Shown here piece after piece: positions 28,001 through 42,500 of a DNA stretch of 64,000 bases. The notes below the pieces were generated by a model. It ran no database searches. It had not been told where the DNA came from and saw only the letters and a list, made by a program, of their open reading frames with translations. Origin of the DNA: Loxodes magnus (taxonomy: Eukaryota > Ciliophora > Karyorelictea > Loxodida > Loxodidae). The stretch is from the NCBI GenBank assembly GCA_946699065.1, contig CAMPDV010000259.1, positions 1 to 64,000 on the forward strand. Reading direction: 5' to 3'. How positions within the stretch are numbered: position 1 is the first letter of the stretch; each line of letters begins with the position of its first letter. The translations under genes and the position numbers were made by a program.

Positions 28001-31000
28001 AGTGAAACGAAAGGTATTTTAGAAAGGTAGAAGATTTTGAGAGTTGAGAAATTAGGAACATCAAAAGTGAATTTTTAAATGAACGTAATAAAAGTTGAGA
28101 AGGTGGAAAATAAGTGTGAAAGACGAAAGTGAAACGAAAGGTATTTTAGAAAGGTAGAAGATTTTGAGAGTTGAGAAATTAGGAACATAAAAAGTGAATT
28201 TTTAAATGAACGTAATAAAAGTTGAGAAGGTGGAAAATAAGTGTGAAAGACGAAAGTGAAACGAAAGGTATTTTAGAAAGGTAGAAGATTTTGAGAGTTG
28301 AGAAATTAGGAACATAAAAAGTGAATTTTTAAATGAACGTAATAAAAGTTGAGAAGGTGGAAAATAAGTGTGAAAGACGAAAGTGAAACGAAAGGTATTT
28401 TAGAAAGGTAGAAGATTTTGAGAGTTGAGAAATTAGGAACATCAAAAGTGAATTTTTAAATGAACGTAATAAAAGTTGAGAAGGTGGAAAATAAGTGTGA
28501 AAGACGAAAGTGAAACGAAAGGTATTTTAGAAAGGTAGAAGATTTTGAGAGTTGAGAAATTAGGAACATAAAAAGTGAATTTTTAAATGAACGTAATAAA
28601 AGTTGAGAAGGTGGAAAATAAGTGTGAAAGACGAAAGTGAAACGAAAGGTATTTTAGAAAGGTAGAAGATTTTGAGAGTTGAGAAATTAGGAACATAAAA
28701 AGTGAATTTTTAAATAACGTAATAAAAGTTGAGAAGGTGGAAAATAAGTGTGAAAGACGAAAGTGAAACGAAAGGTATTTTAGAAAGGTAGAAGATTTTG
28801 AGAGTTGAGAAATTAGGAACATAAAAAGTGAATTTTTAAATGAACGTATCAAAAGTTGAGAAGGTGGAAAATAAGTGTGAAAGACGAAAGTGAAACGAAA
28901 GGTATTTTAGAAAGGTAGAAGATTTTGAGAGTGGAGAAATTAGGAACATAAAAAGTGAATTTTTAAATGAACGTATCAAAAGTTGAGAAGGTGGAAAATA
29001 AGTGTGAAAGACGAAAGTGAAACGAAAGGTATTTTAGAAAGGTAGAAGATTTTGAGAGTTGAGAAATTAGGAACATAAAAAGTGAATTTTTAAATGAACG
29101 TAATAAAAGTTGAGAAGGTGGAAAATAAGTGTGAAAGACGAAAGTGAAACGAAAGGTATTTTAGAAAGGTAGAAGATTTTGAGAGTGGAGAAATTAGGAA
29201 CATAAAAAGTGAATTTTTAAATGAACGTATCAAAAGTTGAGAAGGTGGAAAATAAGTGTGAAAGACGAAAGTGAAACGAAAGGTATTTTAGAAAGGTAGA
29301 AGATTTTGAGAGTGGAGAAATTAGGAACATCAAAAGTGAATTTTTAAATGAACGTAATAAAAGTTGAGAAGGTGGAAAATAAGTGTGAAAGACGAAAGTG
29401 AAACGAAAGGTATTTTAGAAAGGTAGAAGATTTTGAGAGTTGAGAAATTAGGAACATAAAAAGTGAATTTTTAAATGAACGTAATAAAAGTTGAGAAGGT
29501 GGAAAATAAGTGTGAAAGACGAAAGTGAAACGAAAGGTATTTTAGAAAGGTAGAAGATTTTGAGAGTTGAGAAATTAGGAACATAAAAAGTGAATTTTTA
29601 AATGAATATAATAAAAGTTGAGAAGGTGGAAAATAAGTGTGAAAGACGAAAGTGAAACGAAAGGTATTTTAGAAAGGTAGAAGATTTTGAGAGTTGAGAA
29701 ATTAGGAACATCAAAAGTGAATTTTTAAATGAACGTAATAAAAGTTGAGAAGGTGGAAAATAAGTGTGAAAGACGAAAGTGAAACGAAAGGTATTTTAGA
29801 AAGGTAGAAGATTTTGAGAGTTGAGAAATTAGGAACATAAAAAGTGAATTTTTAAATGAACGTAATAAAAGTTGAGAAGGTGGAAAATAAGTGTGAAAGA
29901 CGAAAGTGAAACGAAAGGTATTTTAGAAAGGTAGAAGATTTTGAGAGTTGAGAAATTAGGAACATAAAAAGTGAATTTTTAAATGAACGTAATAAAAGTT
30001 GAGAAGGTGGAAAATAAGTGTGAAAGACGAAAGTGAAACGAAAGGTATTTTAGAAAGGTAGAAGATTTTGAGAGTTGAGAAATTAGGAACATAAAAAGTG
30101 AATTTTTAAATGAACGTATCAAAAGTTGAGAAGGTGGAAAATAAGTGTGAAAGACGAAAGTGAAACGAAAGGTATTTTAGAAAGGTAGAAGATTTTGAGA
30201 GTTGAGAAATTAGGAACATAAAAAGTGAATTTTTAAATGAACGTAATAAAAGTTGAGAAGGCTGAAAATAAGTGTGAAAGACGAAAGTGAAACGAAAGGT
30301 ATTTTAGAAAGGTAGAAGATTTTGAGAGTGGAGAAATTAGGAACATAAAAAGTGAATTTTTAAATGAACGTAATAAAAGTTGAGAAGGTGGAAAATAAGT
30401 GTGAAAGACGAAAGTGAAACGAAAGGTATTTTAGAAAGGTAGAAGATTTTGAGAGTTGAGAAATTAGGAACATAAAAAGTGAATTTTTAAATGAACGTAA
30501 TAAAAGTTGAGAAGGTGGAAAATAAGTGTGAAAGACGAAAGTGAAACGAAAGGTATTTTAGAAAGGTAGAAGATTTTGAGAGTTGAGAAATTAGGAACAT
30601 AAAAAGTGAATTTTTAAATGAACGTAATAAAAGTTGAGAAGGTGGAAAATAAGTGTGAAAGACGAAAGTGAAACGAAAGGTATTTTAGAAAGGTAGAAGA
30701 TTTTGAGAGTTGAGAAATTAGGAACATAAAAAGTGAATTTTTAAATGAACGTATCAAAAGTTGAGAAGGTGGAAAATAAGTGTGAAAGACGAAAGTGAAA
30801 CGAAAGGTATTTTAGAAAGGTAGAAGATTTTGAGAGTTGAGAAATTAGGAACATAAAAAGTGAATTTTTAAATGAACGTAATAAAAGTTGAGAAGGCTGA
30901 AAATAAGTGTGAAAGACGAAAGTGAAACGAAAGGTATTTTAGAAAGGTAGAAGATTTTGAGAGTGGAGAAATTAGGAACATAAAAAGTGAATTTTTAAAT

Positions 31001-34000
31001 GAACGTAATAAAAGTTGAGAAGGCTGAAAATAAGTGTGAAAGACGAAAGTGAAACGAAAGGTATTTTAGAAAGGTAGAAGATTTTGAGAGTTGAGAAATT
31101 AGGAACATAAAAAGTGAATTTTTAAATGAACGTAATAAAAGTTGAGAAGGCTGAAAATAAGTGTGAAAGACGAAAGTGAAACGAAAGGTATTTTAGAAAG
31201 GTAGAAGATTTTGAGAGTGGAGAAATTAGGAACATAAAAAGTGAATTTTTAAATGAACGTAATAAAAGTTGAGAAGGTGGAAAATAAGTGTGAAAGACGA
31301 AAGTGAAACGAAAGGTATTTTAGAAAGGTAGAAGATTTTGAGAGTTGAGAAATTAGGAACATAAAAAGTGAATTTTTAAATGAACGTATCAAAAGTTGAG
31401 AAGGTGGAAAATAAGTGTGAAAGACGAAAGTGAAACGAAAGGTATTTTAGAAAGGTAGAAGATTTTGAGAGTTGAGAAATTAGGAACATCAAAAGTGAAT
31501 TTTTAAATGAACGTAATAAAAGTTGAGAAGGTGGAAAATAAGTGTGAAAGACGAAAGTGAAACGAAAGGTATTTTAGAAAGGTAGAAGATTTTGAGAGTG
31601 GAGAAATTAGGAACATAAAAAGTGAATTTTTAAATGAACGTATCAAGAGTTGAGAAGGTGGAAAATAAGTGTGAAAGACGAAAGTGAAACGAAAGGTATT
31701 TTAGAAAGGTAGAAGATTTTGAGAGTTGAGAAATTAGGAACATCAAAAGTGAATTTTTAAATGAATATAATAAAAGTTGAGAAGGTGGAAAATAAGTGTG
31801 AAAGACGAAAGTGAAACGAAAGGTATTTTAGAAAGGTAGAAGATTTTGAGAGTTGAGAAATTAGGAACATAAAAAGTGAATTTTTAAATGAACGTATCAA
31901 AAGTTGAGAAGGCTGAAAATAAGTGTGAAAGACGAAAGTGAAACGAAAGGTATTTTAGAAAGGTAGAAGATTTTGAGAGTTGAGAAATTAGGAACATAAA
32001 AAGTGAATTTTTAAATGAACGTAATAAAAGTTGAGAAGGTGGAAAATAAGTGTGAAAGACGAAAGTGAAACGAAAGGTATTTTAGAAAGGTAGAAGATTT
32101 TGAGAGTTGAGAAATTAGGAACATAAAAAGTGAATTTTTAAATGAACGTAATAAAAGTTGAGAAGGTGGAAAATAAGTGTGAAAGACGAAAGTGAAACGA
32201 AAGGTATTTTAGAAAGGTAGAAGATTTTGAGAGTTGAGAAATTAGGAACATAAAAAGTGAATTTTTAAATGAACGTATCAAAAGTTGAGAAGGCTGAAAA
32301 TAAGTGTGAAAGACGAAAGTGAAACGAAAGGTATTTTAGAAAGGTAGAAGATTTTGAGAGTTGAGAAATTAGGAACATAAAAAGTGAATTTTTAAATGAA
32401 TATAATAAAAGTTGAGAAGGTGGAAAATAAGTGTGAAAGACGAAAGTGAAACGAAAGGTATTTTAGAAAGGTAGAAGATTTTGAGAGTTGAGAAATTAGG
32501 AACATAAAAAGTGAATTTTTAAATGAACGTATCAAAAGTTGAGAAGGCTGAAAATAAGTGTGAAAGACGAAAGTGAAACGAAAGGTATTTTAGAAAGGTA
32601 GAAGATTTTGAGAGTTGAGAAATTAGGAACATAAAAAGTGAATTTTTAAATGAACGTAATAAAAGTTGAGAAGGCTGAAAATAAGTGTGAAAGACGAAAG
32701 TGAAACGAAAGGTATTTTAGAAAGGTAGAAGATTTTGAGAGTTGAGAAATTAGGAACATAAAAAGTGAATTTTTAAATGAACGTAATAAAAGTTGAGAAG
32801 GCTGAAAATAAGTGTGAAAGACGAAAGTGAAACGAAAGGTATTTTAGAAAGGTAGAAGATTTTGAGAGTTGAGAAATTAGGAACATAAAAAGTGAATTTT
32901 TAAATGAACGTATCAAAAGTTGAGAAGGTGGAAAATAAGTGTGAAAGACGAAAGTGAAACGAAAGGTATTTTAGAAAGGTAGAAGATTTTGAGAGTTGAG
33001 AAATTAGGAACATAAAAAGTGAATTTTTAAATGAACGTATCAAAAGTTGAGAAGGTGGAAAATAAGTGTGAAAGACGAAAGTGAAACGAAAGGTATTTTA
33101 GAAAGGTAGAAGATTTTGAGAGTTGAGAAATTAGGAACATAAAAAGTGAATTTTTAAATGAACGTAATAAAAGTTGAGAAGGCTGAAAATAAGTGTGAAA
33201 GACGAAAGTGAAACGAAAGGTATTTTAGAAAGGTAGAAGATTTTGAGAGTTGAGAAATTAGGAACATAAAAAGTGAATTTTTAAATGAACGTAATAAAAG
33301 TTGAGAAGGCTGAAAATAAGTGTGAAAGACGAAAGTGAAACGAAAGGTATTTTAGAAAGGTAGAAGATTTTGAGAGTTGAGAAATTAGGAACATAAAAAG
33401 TGAATTTTTAAATGAACGTAATAAAAGTTGAGAAGGCTGAAAATAAGTGTGAAAGACGAAAGTGAAACGAAAGGTATTTTAGAAAGGTAGAAGATTTTGA
33501 GAGTTGAGAAATTAGGAACATCAAAAGTGAATTTTTAAATGAATATAATAAAAGTTGAGAAGGTGGAAAATAAGTGTGAAAGACGAAAGTGAAACGAAAG
33601 GTATTTTAGAAAGGTAGAAGATTTTGAGAGTTGAGAAATTAGGAACATAAAAAGTGAATTTTTAAATGAACGTATCAAAAGTTGAGAAGGCTGAAAATAA
33701 GTGTGAAAGACGAAAGTGAAACGAAAGGTATTTTAGAAAGGTAGAAGATTTTGAGAGTTGAGAAATTAGGAACATCAAAAGTGAATTTTTAAATGAACGT
33801 AATAAAAGTTGAGAAGGTGGAAAATAAGTGTGAAAGACGAAAGTGAAACGAAAGGTATTTTAGAAAGGTAGAAGATTTTGAGAGTTGAGAAATTAGGAAC
33901 ATCAAAAGTGAATTTTTAAATGAATATAATAAAAGTTGAGAAGGTGGAAAATAAGTGTGAAAGACGAAAGTGAAACGAAAGGTATTTTAGAAAGGTAGAA

Positions 34001-36320
34001 GATTTTGAGAGTTGAGAAATTAGGAACATAAAAAGTGAATTTTTAAATGAACGTATCAAAAGTTGAGAAGGCTGAAAATAAGTGTGAAAGACGAAAGTGA
34101 AACGAAAGGTATTTTAGAAAGGTAGAAGATTTTGAGAGTTGAGAAATTAGGAACATAAAAAGTGAATTTTTAAATGAACGTATCAAAAGTTGAGAAGGTG
34201 GAAAATAAGTGTGAAAGACGAAAGTGAAACGAAAGGTATTTTAGAAAGGTAGAAGATTTTGAGAGTTGAGAAATTAGGAACATAAAAAGTGAATTTTTAA
34301 ATGAACGTAATAAAAGTTGAGAAGGTGGAAAATAAGTGTGAAAGACGAAAGTGAAACGAAAGGTATTTTAGAAAGGTAGAAGATTTTGAGAGTTGAGAAA
34401 TTAGGAACATAAAAAGTGAATTTTTAAATGAATATAATAAAAGTTGAGAAGGTGGAAAATAAGTGTGAAAGACGAAAGTGAAACGAAAGGTATTTTAGAA
34501 AGGTAGAAGATTTTGAGAGTTGAGAAATTAGGAACATAAAAAGTGAATTTTTAAATGAATATAATAAAAGTTGAGAAGGTGGAAAATAAGTGTGAAAGAC
34601 GAAAGTGAAACGAAAGGTATTTTAGAAAGGTAGAAGATTTTGAGAGTTGAGAAATTAGGAACATAAAAAGTGAATTTTTAAATGAACGTATCAAAAGTTG
34701 AGAAGGTGGAAAATAAGTGTGAAAGACGAAAGTGAAACGAAAGGTATTTTAGAAAGGTAGAAGATTTTGAGAGTTGAGAAATTAGGAACATAAAAAGTGA
34801 ATTTTTAAATGAACGTATCAAAAGTTGAGAAGGCTGAAAATAAGTGTGAAAGACGAAAGTGAAACGAAAGGTATTTTAGAAAGGTAGAAGATTTTGAGAG
34901 TTGAGAAATTAGGAACATAAAAAGTGAATTTTTAAATGAACGTAATAAAAGTTGAGAAGGTGGAAAATAAGTGTGAAAGACGAAAGTGAAACGAAAGGTA
35001 TTTTAGAAAGGTAGAAGATTTTGAGAGTTGAGAAATTAGGAACATAAAAAGTGAATTTTTAAATGAATATAATAAAAGTTGAGAAGGTGGAAAATAAGTG
35101 TGAAAGACGAAAGTGAAACGAAAGGTATTTTAGAAAGGTAGAAGATTTTGAGAGTTGAGAAATTAGGAACATAAAAAGTGAATTTTTAAATGAATATAAT
35201 AAAAGTTGAGAAGGTGGAAAATAAGTGTGAAAGACGAAAGTGAAACGAAAGGTATTTTAGAAAGGTAGAAGATTTTGAGAGTTGAGAAATTAGGAACATA
35301 AAAAGTGAATTTTTAAATGAACGTATCAAAAGTTGAGAAGGTGGAAAATAAGTGTGAAAGACGAAAGTGAAACGAAAGGTATTTTAGAAAGGTAGAAGAT
35401 TTTGAGAGTTGAGAAATTAGGAACATAAAAAGTGAATTTTTAAATGAACGTATCAAAAGTTGAGAAGGTGGAAAATAAGTGTGAAAGACGAAAGTGAAAC
35501 GAAAGGTATTTTAGAAAGGTAGAAGATTTTGAGAGTTGAGAAATTAGGAACATAAAAAGTGAATTTTTAAATGAATATAATAAAAGTTGAGAAGGTGGAA
35601 AATAAGTGTGAAAGACGAAAGTGAAACGAAAGGTATTTTAGAAAGGTAGAAGATTTTGAGAGTTGAGAAATTAGGAACATAAAAAGTGAATTTTTAAATG
35701 AATATAATAAAAGTTGAGAAGGTGGAAAATAAGTGTGAAAGACGAAAGTGAAACGAAAGGTATTTTAGAAAGGTAGAAGATTTTGAGAGTTGAGAAATTA
35801 GGAACATAAAAAGTGAATTTTTAAATGAACGTATCAAAAGTTGAGAAGGTGGAAAATAAGTGTGAAAGACGAAAGTGAAACGAAAGGTATTTTAGAAAGG
35901 TAGAAGATTTTGAGAGTTGAGAAATTAGGAACATAAAAAGTGAATTTTTAAATGAACGTATCAAAAGTTGAGAAGGTGGAAAATAAGTGTGAAAGACGAA
36001 AGTGAAACGAAAGGTATTTTAGAAAGGTAGAAGATTTGGAGAGTTGAGAAATTAGGAACATAAAAAGTGAATTTTTAAATGAACGTATCAAAAGTTGAGA
36101 AGGCTGAAAATAAGTGTGAAAGACGAAAGTGAAACGAAAGGTATTTTAGAAAGGTAGAAGATTTTGAGAGTTGAGAAATTAGGAACATAAAAAGTGAATT
36201 TTTAAATGAACGTATCAAAAGTTGAGAAGGTGGAAAATAAGTGTGAAAGACGAAAGTGAAACGAAAGGTATTTTAGAAAGGTAGAAGATTTTGAGAGTTG
36301 AGAAATTAGGAACATAAAAA
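22081..36320 (+). repeat. Satellite domain III, GAGTGGAG and ACATCAAAAG variants
   Basis: Two new diagnostic changes appear almost together: A to C at unit position 122 (ACATCAAAAG, first at about 22090) and T to G at position 105 (GAGTGGAG, first at about 22327). Units with the CGTATCAAAAG hinge become common. GGTAGAAAAT at positions 35-44 recurs near 22006, 23530, 23911 and 26451, spaced 12, 3 and 20 units. The same ordered runs of unit types reappear (for example about 22.0-23.4, 23.9-25.3 and 26.4-27.5 kb), so this domain seems to consist of a long block copied several times. ACATCAAAAG thins out after about 34 kb. Confidence 0.65.
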
Positions 36321-39300
36321 GTGAATTTTTAAATGAACGTATCAAGAGTTGAGAAGGCTGAAAATAAGTGTGAAAGACGAAAGTGAAACGAAAGGTATTT
36401 TAGAAAGGTAGAAGATTTTGAGAGTGGAGAAATTAGGAACATAAAAAGTGAATTTTTAAATGAACGTATCAAGAGTTGAGAAGGTGGAAAATAAGTGTGA
36501 AAGACGAAAGTGAAACGAAAGGTATTTTAGAAAGGTAGAAGATTTTGAGAGTGGAGAAATTAGGAACATAAAAAGTGAATTTTTAAATGAACGTATCAAA
36601 AGTTGAGAAGGTGGAAAATAAGTGTGAAAGACGAAAGTGAAACGAAAGGTATTTTAGAAAGGTAGAAGATTTTGAGAGTTGAGAAATTAGGAACATAAAA
36701 AGTGAATTTTTAAATGAATATAATAAAAGTTGAGAAGGTGGAAAATAAGTGTGAAAGACGAAAGTGAAACGAAAGGTATTTTAGAAAGGTAGAAGATTTT
36801 GAGAGTTGAGAAATTAGGAACATAAAAAGTGAATTTTTAAATGAACGTATCAAAAGTTGAGAAGGTGGAAAATAAGTGTGAAAGACGAAAGTGAAACGAA
36901 AGGTATTTTAGAAAGGTAGAAGATTTTGAGAGTTGAGAAATTAGGAACATAAAAAGTGAATTTTTAAATGAACGTATCAAAAGTTGAGAAGGCTGAAAAT
37001 AAGTGTGAAAGACGAAAGTGAAACGAAAGGTATTTTAGAAAGGTAGAAGATTTTGAGAGTTGAGAAATTAGGAACATAAAAAGTGAATTTTTAAATGAAC
37101 GTATCAAAAGTTGAGAAGGTGGAAAATAAGTGTGAAAGACGAAAGTGAAACGAAAGGTATTTTAGAAAGGTAGAAGATTTTGAGAGTTGAGAAATTAGGA
37201 ACATAAAAAGTGAATTTTTAAATGAACGTATCAATAGTTGAGAAGGTGGAAAATAAGTGTGAAAGACGAAAGTGAAACGAAAGGTATTTTAGAAAGGTAG
37301 AAGATTTTGAGAGTGGAGAAATTAGGAACATAAAAAGTGAATTTTTAAATGAACGTATCAAAAGTTGAGAAGGCTGAAAATAAGTGTGAAAGACGAAAGT
37401 GAAACGAAAGGTATTTTAGAAAGGTAGAAGATTTTGAGAGTGGAGAAATTAGGAACATAAAAAGTGAATTTTTAAATGAACGTATCAAAAGTTGAGAAGG
37501 TGGAAAATAAGTGTGAAAGACGAAAGTGAAACGAAAGGTATTTTAGAAAGGTAGAAGATTTTGAGAGTTGAGAAATTAGGAACATAAAAAGTGAATTTTT
37601 AAATGAACGTATCAATAGTTGAGAAGGTGGAAAATAAGTGTGAAAGACGAAAGTGAAACGAAAGGTATTTTAGAAAGGTAGAAGATTTTGAGAGTTGAGA
37701 AATTAGGAACATAAAAAGTGAATTTTTAAATGAATATAATAAAAGTTGAGAAGGTGGAAAATAAGTGTGAAAGACGAAAGTGAAACGAAAGGTATTTTAG
37801 AAAGGTAGAAGATTTTGAGAGTTGAGAAATTAGGAACATAAAAAGTGAATTTTTAAATGAACGTATCAAAAGTTGAGAAGGTGGAAAATAAGTGTGAAAG
37901 ACGAAAGTGAAACGAAAGGTATTTTAGAAAGGTAGAAGATTTTGAGAGTTGAGAAATTAGGAACATAAAAAGTGAATTTTTAAATGAACGTATCAAAAGT
38001 TGAGAAGGCTGAAAATAAGTGTGAAAGACGAAAGTGAAACGAAAGGTATTTTAGAAAGGTAGAAGATTTTGAGAGTTGAGAAATTAGGAACATAAAAAGT
38101 GAATTTTTAAATGAACGTATCAAAAGTTGAGAAGGTGGAAAATAAGTGTGAAAGACGAAAGTGAAACGAAAGGTATTTTAGAAAGGTAGAAGATTTTGAG
38201 AGTTGAGAAATTAGGAACATAAAAAGTGAATTTTTAAATGAACGTATCAATAGTTGAGAAGGTGGAAAATAAGTGTGAAAGACGAAAGTGAAACGAAAGG
38301 TATTTTAGAAAGGTAGAAGATTTTGAGAGTGGAGAAATTAGGAACATAAAAAGTGAATTTTTAAATGAACGTATCAAAAGTTGAGAAGGCTGAAAATAAG
38401 TGTGAAAGACGAAAGTGAAACGAAAGGTATTTTAGAAAGGTAGAAGATTTTGAGAGTGGAGAAATTAGGAACATAAAAAGTGAATTTTTAAATGAACGTA
38501 TCAAAAGTTGAGAAGGTGGAAAATAAGTGTGAAAGACGAAAGTGAAACGAAAGGTATTTTAGAAAGGTAGAAGATTTTGAGAGTTGAGAAATTAGGAACA
38601 TAAAAAGTGAATTTTTAAATGAACGTATCAATAGTTGAGAAGGTGGAAAATAAGTGTGAAAGACGAAAGTGAAACGAAAGGTATTTTAGAAAGGTAGAAG
38701 ATTTTGAGAGTTGAGAAATTAGGAACATAAAAAGTGAATTTTTAAATGAACGTATCAAAAGTTGAGAAGGCTGAAAATAAGTGTGAAAGACGAAAGTGAA
38801 ACGAAAGGTATTTTAGAAAGGTAGAAGATTTTGAGAGTTGAGAAATTAGGAACATAAAAAGTGAATTTTTAAATGAACGTATCAAAAGTTGAGAAGGTGG
38901 AAAATAAGTGTGAAAGACGAAAGTGAAACGAAAGGTATTTTAGAAAGGTAGAAGATTTTGAGAGTTGAGAAATTAGGAACATAAAAAGTGAATTTTTAAA
39001 TGAACGTATCAATAGTTGAGAAGGTGGAAAATAAGTGTGAAAGACGAAAGTGAAACGAAAGGTATTTTAGAAAGGTAGAAGATTTTGAGAGTGGAGAAAT
39101 TAGGAACATAAAAAGTGAATTTTTAAATGAACGTATCAAAAGTTGAGAAGGCTGAAAATAAGTGTGAAAGACGAAAGTGAAACGAAAGGTATTTTAGAAA
39201 GGTAGAAGATTTTGAGAGTGGAGAAATTAGGAACATAAAAAGTGAATTTTTAAATGAACGTATCAAAAGTTGAGAAGGTGGAAAATAAGTGTGAAAGACG

Positions 39301-39510
39301 AAAGTGAAACGAAAGGTATTTTAGAAAGGTAGAAGATTTTGAGAGTTGAGAAATTAGGAACATAAAAAGTGAATTTTTAAATGAACGTATCAATAGTTGA
39401 GAAGGTGGAAAATAAGTGTGAAAGACGAAAGTGAAACGAAAGGTATTTTAGAAAGGTAGAAGATTTTGAGAGTTGAGAAATTAGGAACATAAAAAGTGAA
39501 TTTTTAAATG
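36321..39510 (+). repeat. Satellite domain IV, CAATAG higher-order repeat
   Basis: The hinge variant TATCAATAG marks units at 37231, 37612, 38247, 38628, 39009 and 39390. The distances are 381, 635, 381, 381 and 381 bp, that is 3, 5, 3, 3 and 3 units. The pair 37231/37612 is repeated exactly 1016 bp (8 units) later as 38247/38628. GGCTG and GAGTGGAG units keep the same relative order inside each block. This is the clearest higher-order repeat in the array. Confidence 0.75.
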
Positions 39511-42500
39511 AACGTAATAAAAGTTGAGAAGGTGGAAAATAAGTGTGAAAGACGAAAGTGAAACGAAAGGTATTTTAGAAAAGTAGAAGATTTTGAGAGT
39601 TGAGAAATTAGGAACATAAAAAGTGAATTTTTAAATGAACGTAATAAAAGTTGAGAAGGTGGAAAATAAGTGTGAAAGACGAAAGTGAAACGAAAGGTAT
39701 TTTAGAAAGGTAGAAGATTTTGAGAGTTGAGAAATTAGGAACATAAAAAGTGAATTTTTAAATGAACGTAATAAAAGTTGAGAAGGTGGAAAATAAGTGT
39801 GAAAGACGAAAGTGAAACGAAAGGTATTTTAGAAAGGTAGAAGATTTTGAGAGTTGAGAAATTAGGAACATAAAAAGTGAATTTTTAAATGAACGTAATA
39901 AAAGTTGAGAAGGTGGAAAATAAGTGTGAAAGACGAAAGTGAAACGAAAGGTATTTTAGAAAGGTAGAAGATTTTGAGAGTTGAGAAATTAGGAACATAA
40001 AAAGTGAATTTTTAATTGAACGATAAAAGTTGAGAAGGTGGAAAATAAGTGTGAAAGACGAAAGTGAAACGAAAGGTATTTTAGAAAGGTAGAAGATTTT
40101 GAGAGTGGAGAAATTAGGAACATAAAAAGTGAATTTTTAAATGAATATAATAAAAGTTGAGAAGGTGGAAAATAAGTGTGAAAGACGAAAGTGAAACGAA
40201 AGGTATTTTAGAAAGGTAGAAGATTTTGAGAGTTGAGAAATTAGGAACATAAAAAGTGAATTTTTAAATGAATATAATAAAAGTTGAGAAGGCTGAAAAT
40301 AAGTGTGAAAGACGAAAGTGAAACGAAAGGTATTTTAGAAAGGTAGAAGATTTTGAGAGTTGAGAAATTAGGAACATAAAAAGTGAATTTTTAAATGAAC
40401 GTATCAAAAGTTGAGAAGGCTGAAAATAAGTGTGAAAGACGAAAGTGAAACGAAAGGTATTTTAGAAAGGTAGAAGATTTTGAGAGTTGAGAAATTAGGA
40501 ACATAAAAAGTGAATTTTTAAATGAATATAATAAAAGTTGAGAAGGCTGAAAATAAGTGTGAAAGACGAAAGTGAAACGAAAGGTATTTTAGAAAGGTAG
40601 AAGATTTTGAGAGTTGAGAAATTAGGAACATAAAAAGTGAATTTTTAAATGAACGTATCAAAAGTTGAGAAGGCTGAAAATAAGTGTGAAAGACGAAAGT
40701 GAAACGAAAGGTATTTTAGAAAGGTAGAAGATTTTGAGAGTTGAGAAATTAGGAACATAAAAAGTGAATTTTTAAATGAACGTATCAAAAGTTGAGAAGG
40801 CTGAAAATAAGTGTGAAAGACGAAAGTGAAACGAAAGGTATTTTAGAAAGGTAGAAGATTTTGAGAGTTGAGAAATTAGGAACATAAAAAGTGAATTTTT
40901 AAATGAACGTATCAAAAGTTGAGAAGGCTGAAAATAAGTGTGAAAGACGAAAGTGAAACGAAAGGTATTTTAGAAAGGTAGAAGATTTTGAGAGTTGAGA
41001 AATTAGGAACATAAAAAGTGAATTTTTAAATGAACGTATCAAGAGTTGAGAAGGTGGAAAATAAGTGTGAAAGACGAAAGTGAAACGAAAGGTATTTTAG
41101 AAAGGTAGAAGATTTTGAGAGTTGAGAAATTAGGAACATAAAAAGTGAATTTTTAAATGAATATAATAAAAGTTGAGAAGGTGGAAAATAAGTGTGAAAG
41201 ACGAAAGTGAAACGAAAGGTATTTTAGAAAGGTAGAAGATTTTGAGAGTTGAGAAATTAGGAACATAAAAAGTGAATTTTTAAATGAACGTATCAAAAGT
41301 TGAGAAGGTGGAAAATAAGTGTGAAAGACGAAAGTGAAACGAAAGGTATTTTAGAAAGGTAGAAGATTTTGAGAGTTGAGAAATTAGGAACATAAAAAGT
41401 GAATTTTTAAATGAACGTATCAAGAGTTGAGAAGGTGGAAAATAAGTGTGAAAGACGAAAGTGAAACGAAAGGTATTTTAGAAAGGTAGAAGATTTTGAG
41501 AGTTGAGAAATTAGGAACATAAAAAGTGAATTTTTAAATGAATATAATAAAAGTTGAGAAGGCTGAAAATAAGTGTGAAAGACGAAAGTGAAACGAAAGG
41601 TATTTTAGAAAGGTAGAAGATTTTGAGAGTTGAGAAATTAGGAACATAAAAAGTGAATTTTTAAATGAATATAATAAAAGTTGAGAAGGTGGAAAATAAG
41701 TGTGAAAGACGAAAGTGAAACGAAAGGTATTTTAGAAAGGTAGAAGATTTTGAGAGTTGAGAAATTAGGAACATAAAAAGTGAATTTTTAAATGAACGTA
41801 TCAAGAGTTGAGAAGGTGGAAAATAAGTGTGAAAGACGAAAGTGAAACGAAAGGTATTTTAGAAAGGTAGAAGATTTTGAGAGTTGAGAAATTAGGAACA
41901 TAAAAAGTGAATTTTTAAATGAATATAATAAAAGTTGAGAAGGTGGAAAATAAGTGTGAAAGACGAAAGTGAAACGAAAGGTATTTTAGAAAGGTAGAAG
42001 ATTTTGAGAGTTGAGAAATTAGGAACATAAAAAGTGAATTTTTAAATGAACGTATCAAAAGTTGAGAAGGTGGAAAATAAGTGTGAAAGACGAAAGTGAA
42101 ACGAAAGGTATTTTAGAAAGGTAGAAGATTTTGAGAGTTGAGAAATTAGGAACATAAAAAGTGAATTTTTAAATGAACGTATCAAGAGTTGAGAAGGTGG
42201 AAAATAAGTGTGAAAGACGAAAGTGAAACGAAAGGTATTTTAGAAAGGTAGAAGATTTTGAGAGTTGAGAAATTAGGAACATAAAAAGTGAATTTTTAAA
42301 TGAATATAATAAAAGTTGAGAAGGTGGAAAATAAGTGTGAAAGACGAAAGTGAAACGAAAGGTATTTTAGAAAGGTAGAAGATTTTGAGAGTTGAGAAAT
42401 TAGGAACATAAAAAGTGAATTTTTAAATGAACGTATCAAGAGTTGAGAAGGTGGAAAATAAGTGTGAAAGACGAAAGTGAAACGAAAGGTATTTTAGAAA

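Noticed and set aside
28583..28852. 89-codon minus-strand frame in the satellite (and its twin at 48645-48914)
   Set aside because: Both exist only because a private single-base deletion in one unit lets the frame skip a TAA/TAG. The translation is the satellite itself, and under a ciliate code the minus strand is open almost everywhere in the array.
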